From contig JAGCYR010000040.1 in assembly GCA_017960705.1 (NCBI GenBank), positions 1 to 21,957 on the forward strand: DNA of 21,957 bases, in the 5' to 3' direction. Made by a program: the position numbers and the translations under genes. Source of the stretch: Clostridia bacterium. Its GTDB lineage: Bacteria; Bacillota; Clostridia; Oscillospirales; CAG-272. Each line of letters opens with the position of its first letter. The stretch's first letter is position 1. The notes below the pieces were generated by a model. The model was given only the letters and a program-made list of their open reading frames with translations. It was not told the DNA's origin and made no database searches. Positions 21,757 through 21,957 of this stretch are shown piece after piece.

Positions 21757-21957
21757 TTATTCCACGACCGCGAGAATATCGCCGACGCGCACGATGGTGT
21801 ACTCCTCGCCGTCGACCTTCACTTCGGTCCCGGAATATTTGCTCGTGATGACCTTCTGACCGGGTTTGACCGTCATCGAGACTTCCTTGCCGTCGACCGT
21901 ACCGCCGGGGCCGACCGCGATCACTTCCATCACCTGCGGCTTCTCTTTCGCCGAGCC
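21757..21957 (-). CDS. groES: Co-chaperonin GroES, C-terminal part
   Basis: The last 66 residues of the 10 kDa lid protein are visible, open to the window edge. GSAKEKPQVMEVIAVGPGG is followed by VKPGQKVITSKYSGTEVKVDGEEYTIVRVGDILAVVE, the standard GroES C-terminal half. The start lies outside the window. It is the first gene of the groES-groEL pair. Confidence 0.96.
   Translation of the reverse strand, partial: GSAKEKPQVMEVIAVGPGGTVDGKEVSMTVKPGQKVITSKYSGTEVKVDGEEYTIVRVGDILAVVE

Overview
The window reads as chromosomal DNA from a GC-rich member of the Firmicutes (class Clostridia), probably an uncultured gut lineage. The evidence is a valine T-box leader before valS, a YnbB-type PLP enzyme, RlmH, a DUF1015 protein, a FliB-family protein, ThiI without a rhodanese domain, and AT-rich promoters with 17-bp spacers standing out in a GC-rich background. 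No rRNA, tRNA, CRISPR array, prophage gene or transposase gene was seen. This taxonomic placement is inference from gene content.

Layout. (1) 1-832: 3' end of pnp and its terminator. (2) 911-1801: membrane-anchored M15B-like protein that has lost the catalytic residues. (3) 1802-2388: gene-free repeat nest made of short palindromes joined by constant linkers, with a MITE-like element between two 42-bp direct repeats, closed by a bidirectional terminator. (4) 9366 down to 2389, minus strand: a probable operon murD, ynbB-like, two-repeat lipoprotein, cysteine desulfurase, a broken DUF1015 gene and rlmH. An orphan plus-strand terminator lies between the desulfurase and DUF1015 genes. (5) 9594-10892: divergently transcribed FliB-family gene. 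(6) 14222 to 10937, minus: valS under T-box control, then a nitroreductase. (7) 14617-15801, plus: thiI, then a degenerate HMGL/isopropylmalate-synthase-like protein, each with its own promoter. (8) 16944-18456, plus: a two-gene unit of an HD-domain hydrolase overlapping a protein with 18 CxxC motifs. (9) 18507-18585: second palindrome array with the same linker as part of the first. (10) 19826-18630, minus: membrane protein with an acidic linker and an L15-like C-terminal domain. (11) 21957-20091, minus: groES (partial) and groEL.

Most genes are housekeeping: RNA turnover, peptidoglycan precursor synthesis, sulfur transfer to tRNA, tRNA charging, ribosome methylation and protein folding. The cysteine desulfurase and ThiI could supply and use persulfide sulfur in the same pathway, although they are in separate transcription units. 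The least explained material is the palindrome arrays, the CxxC-string protein coupled to an HD hydrolase, the L15-like membrane protein, the two apparently dead enzyme homologues, and the orphan terminator near 4350.
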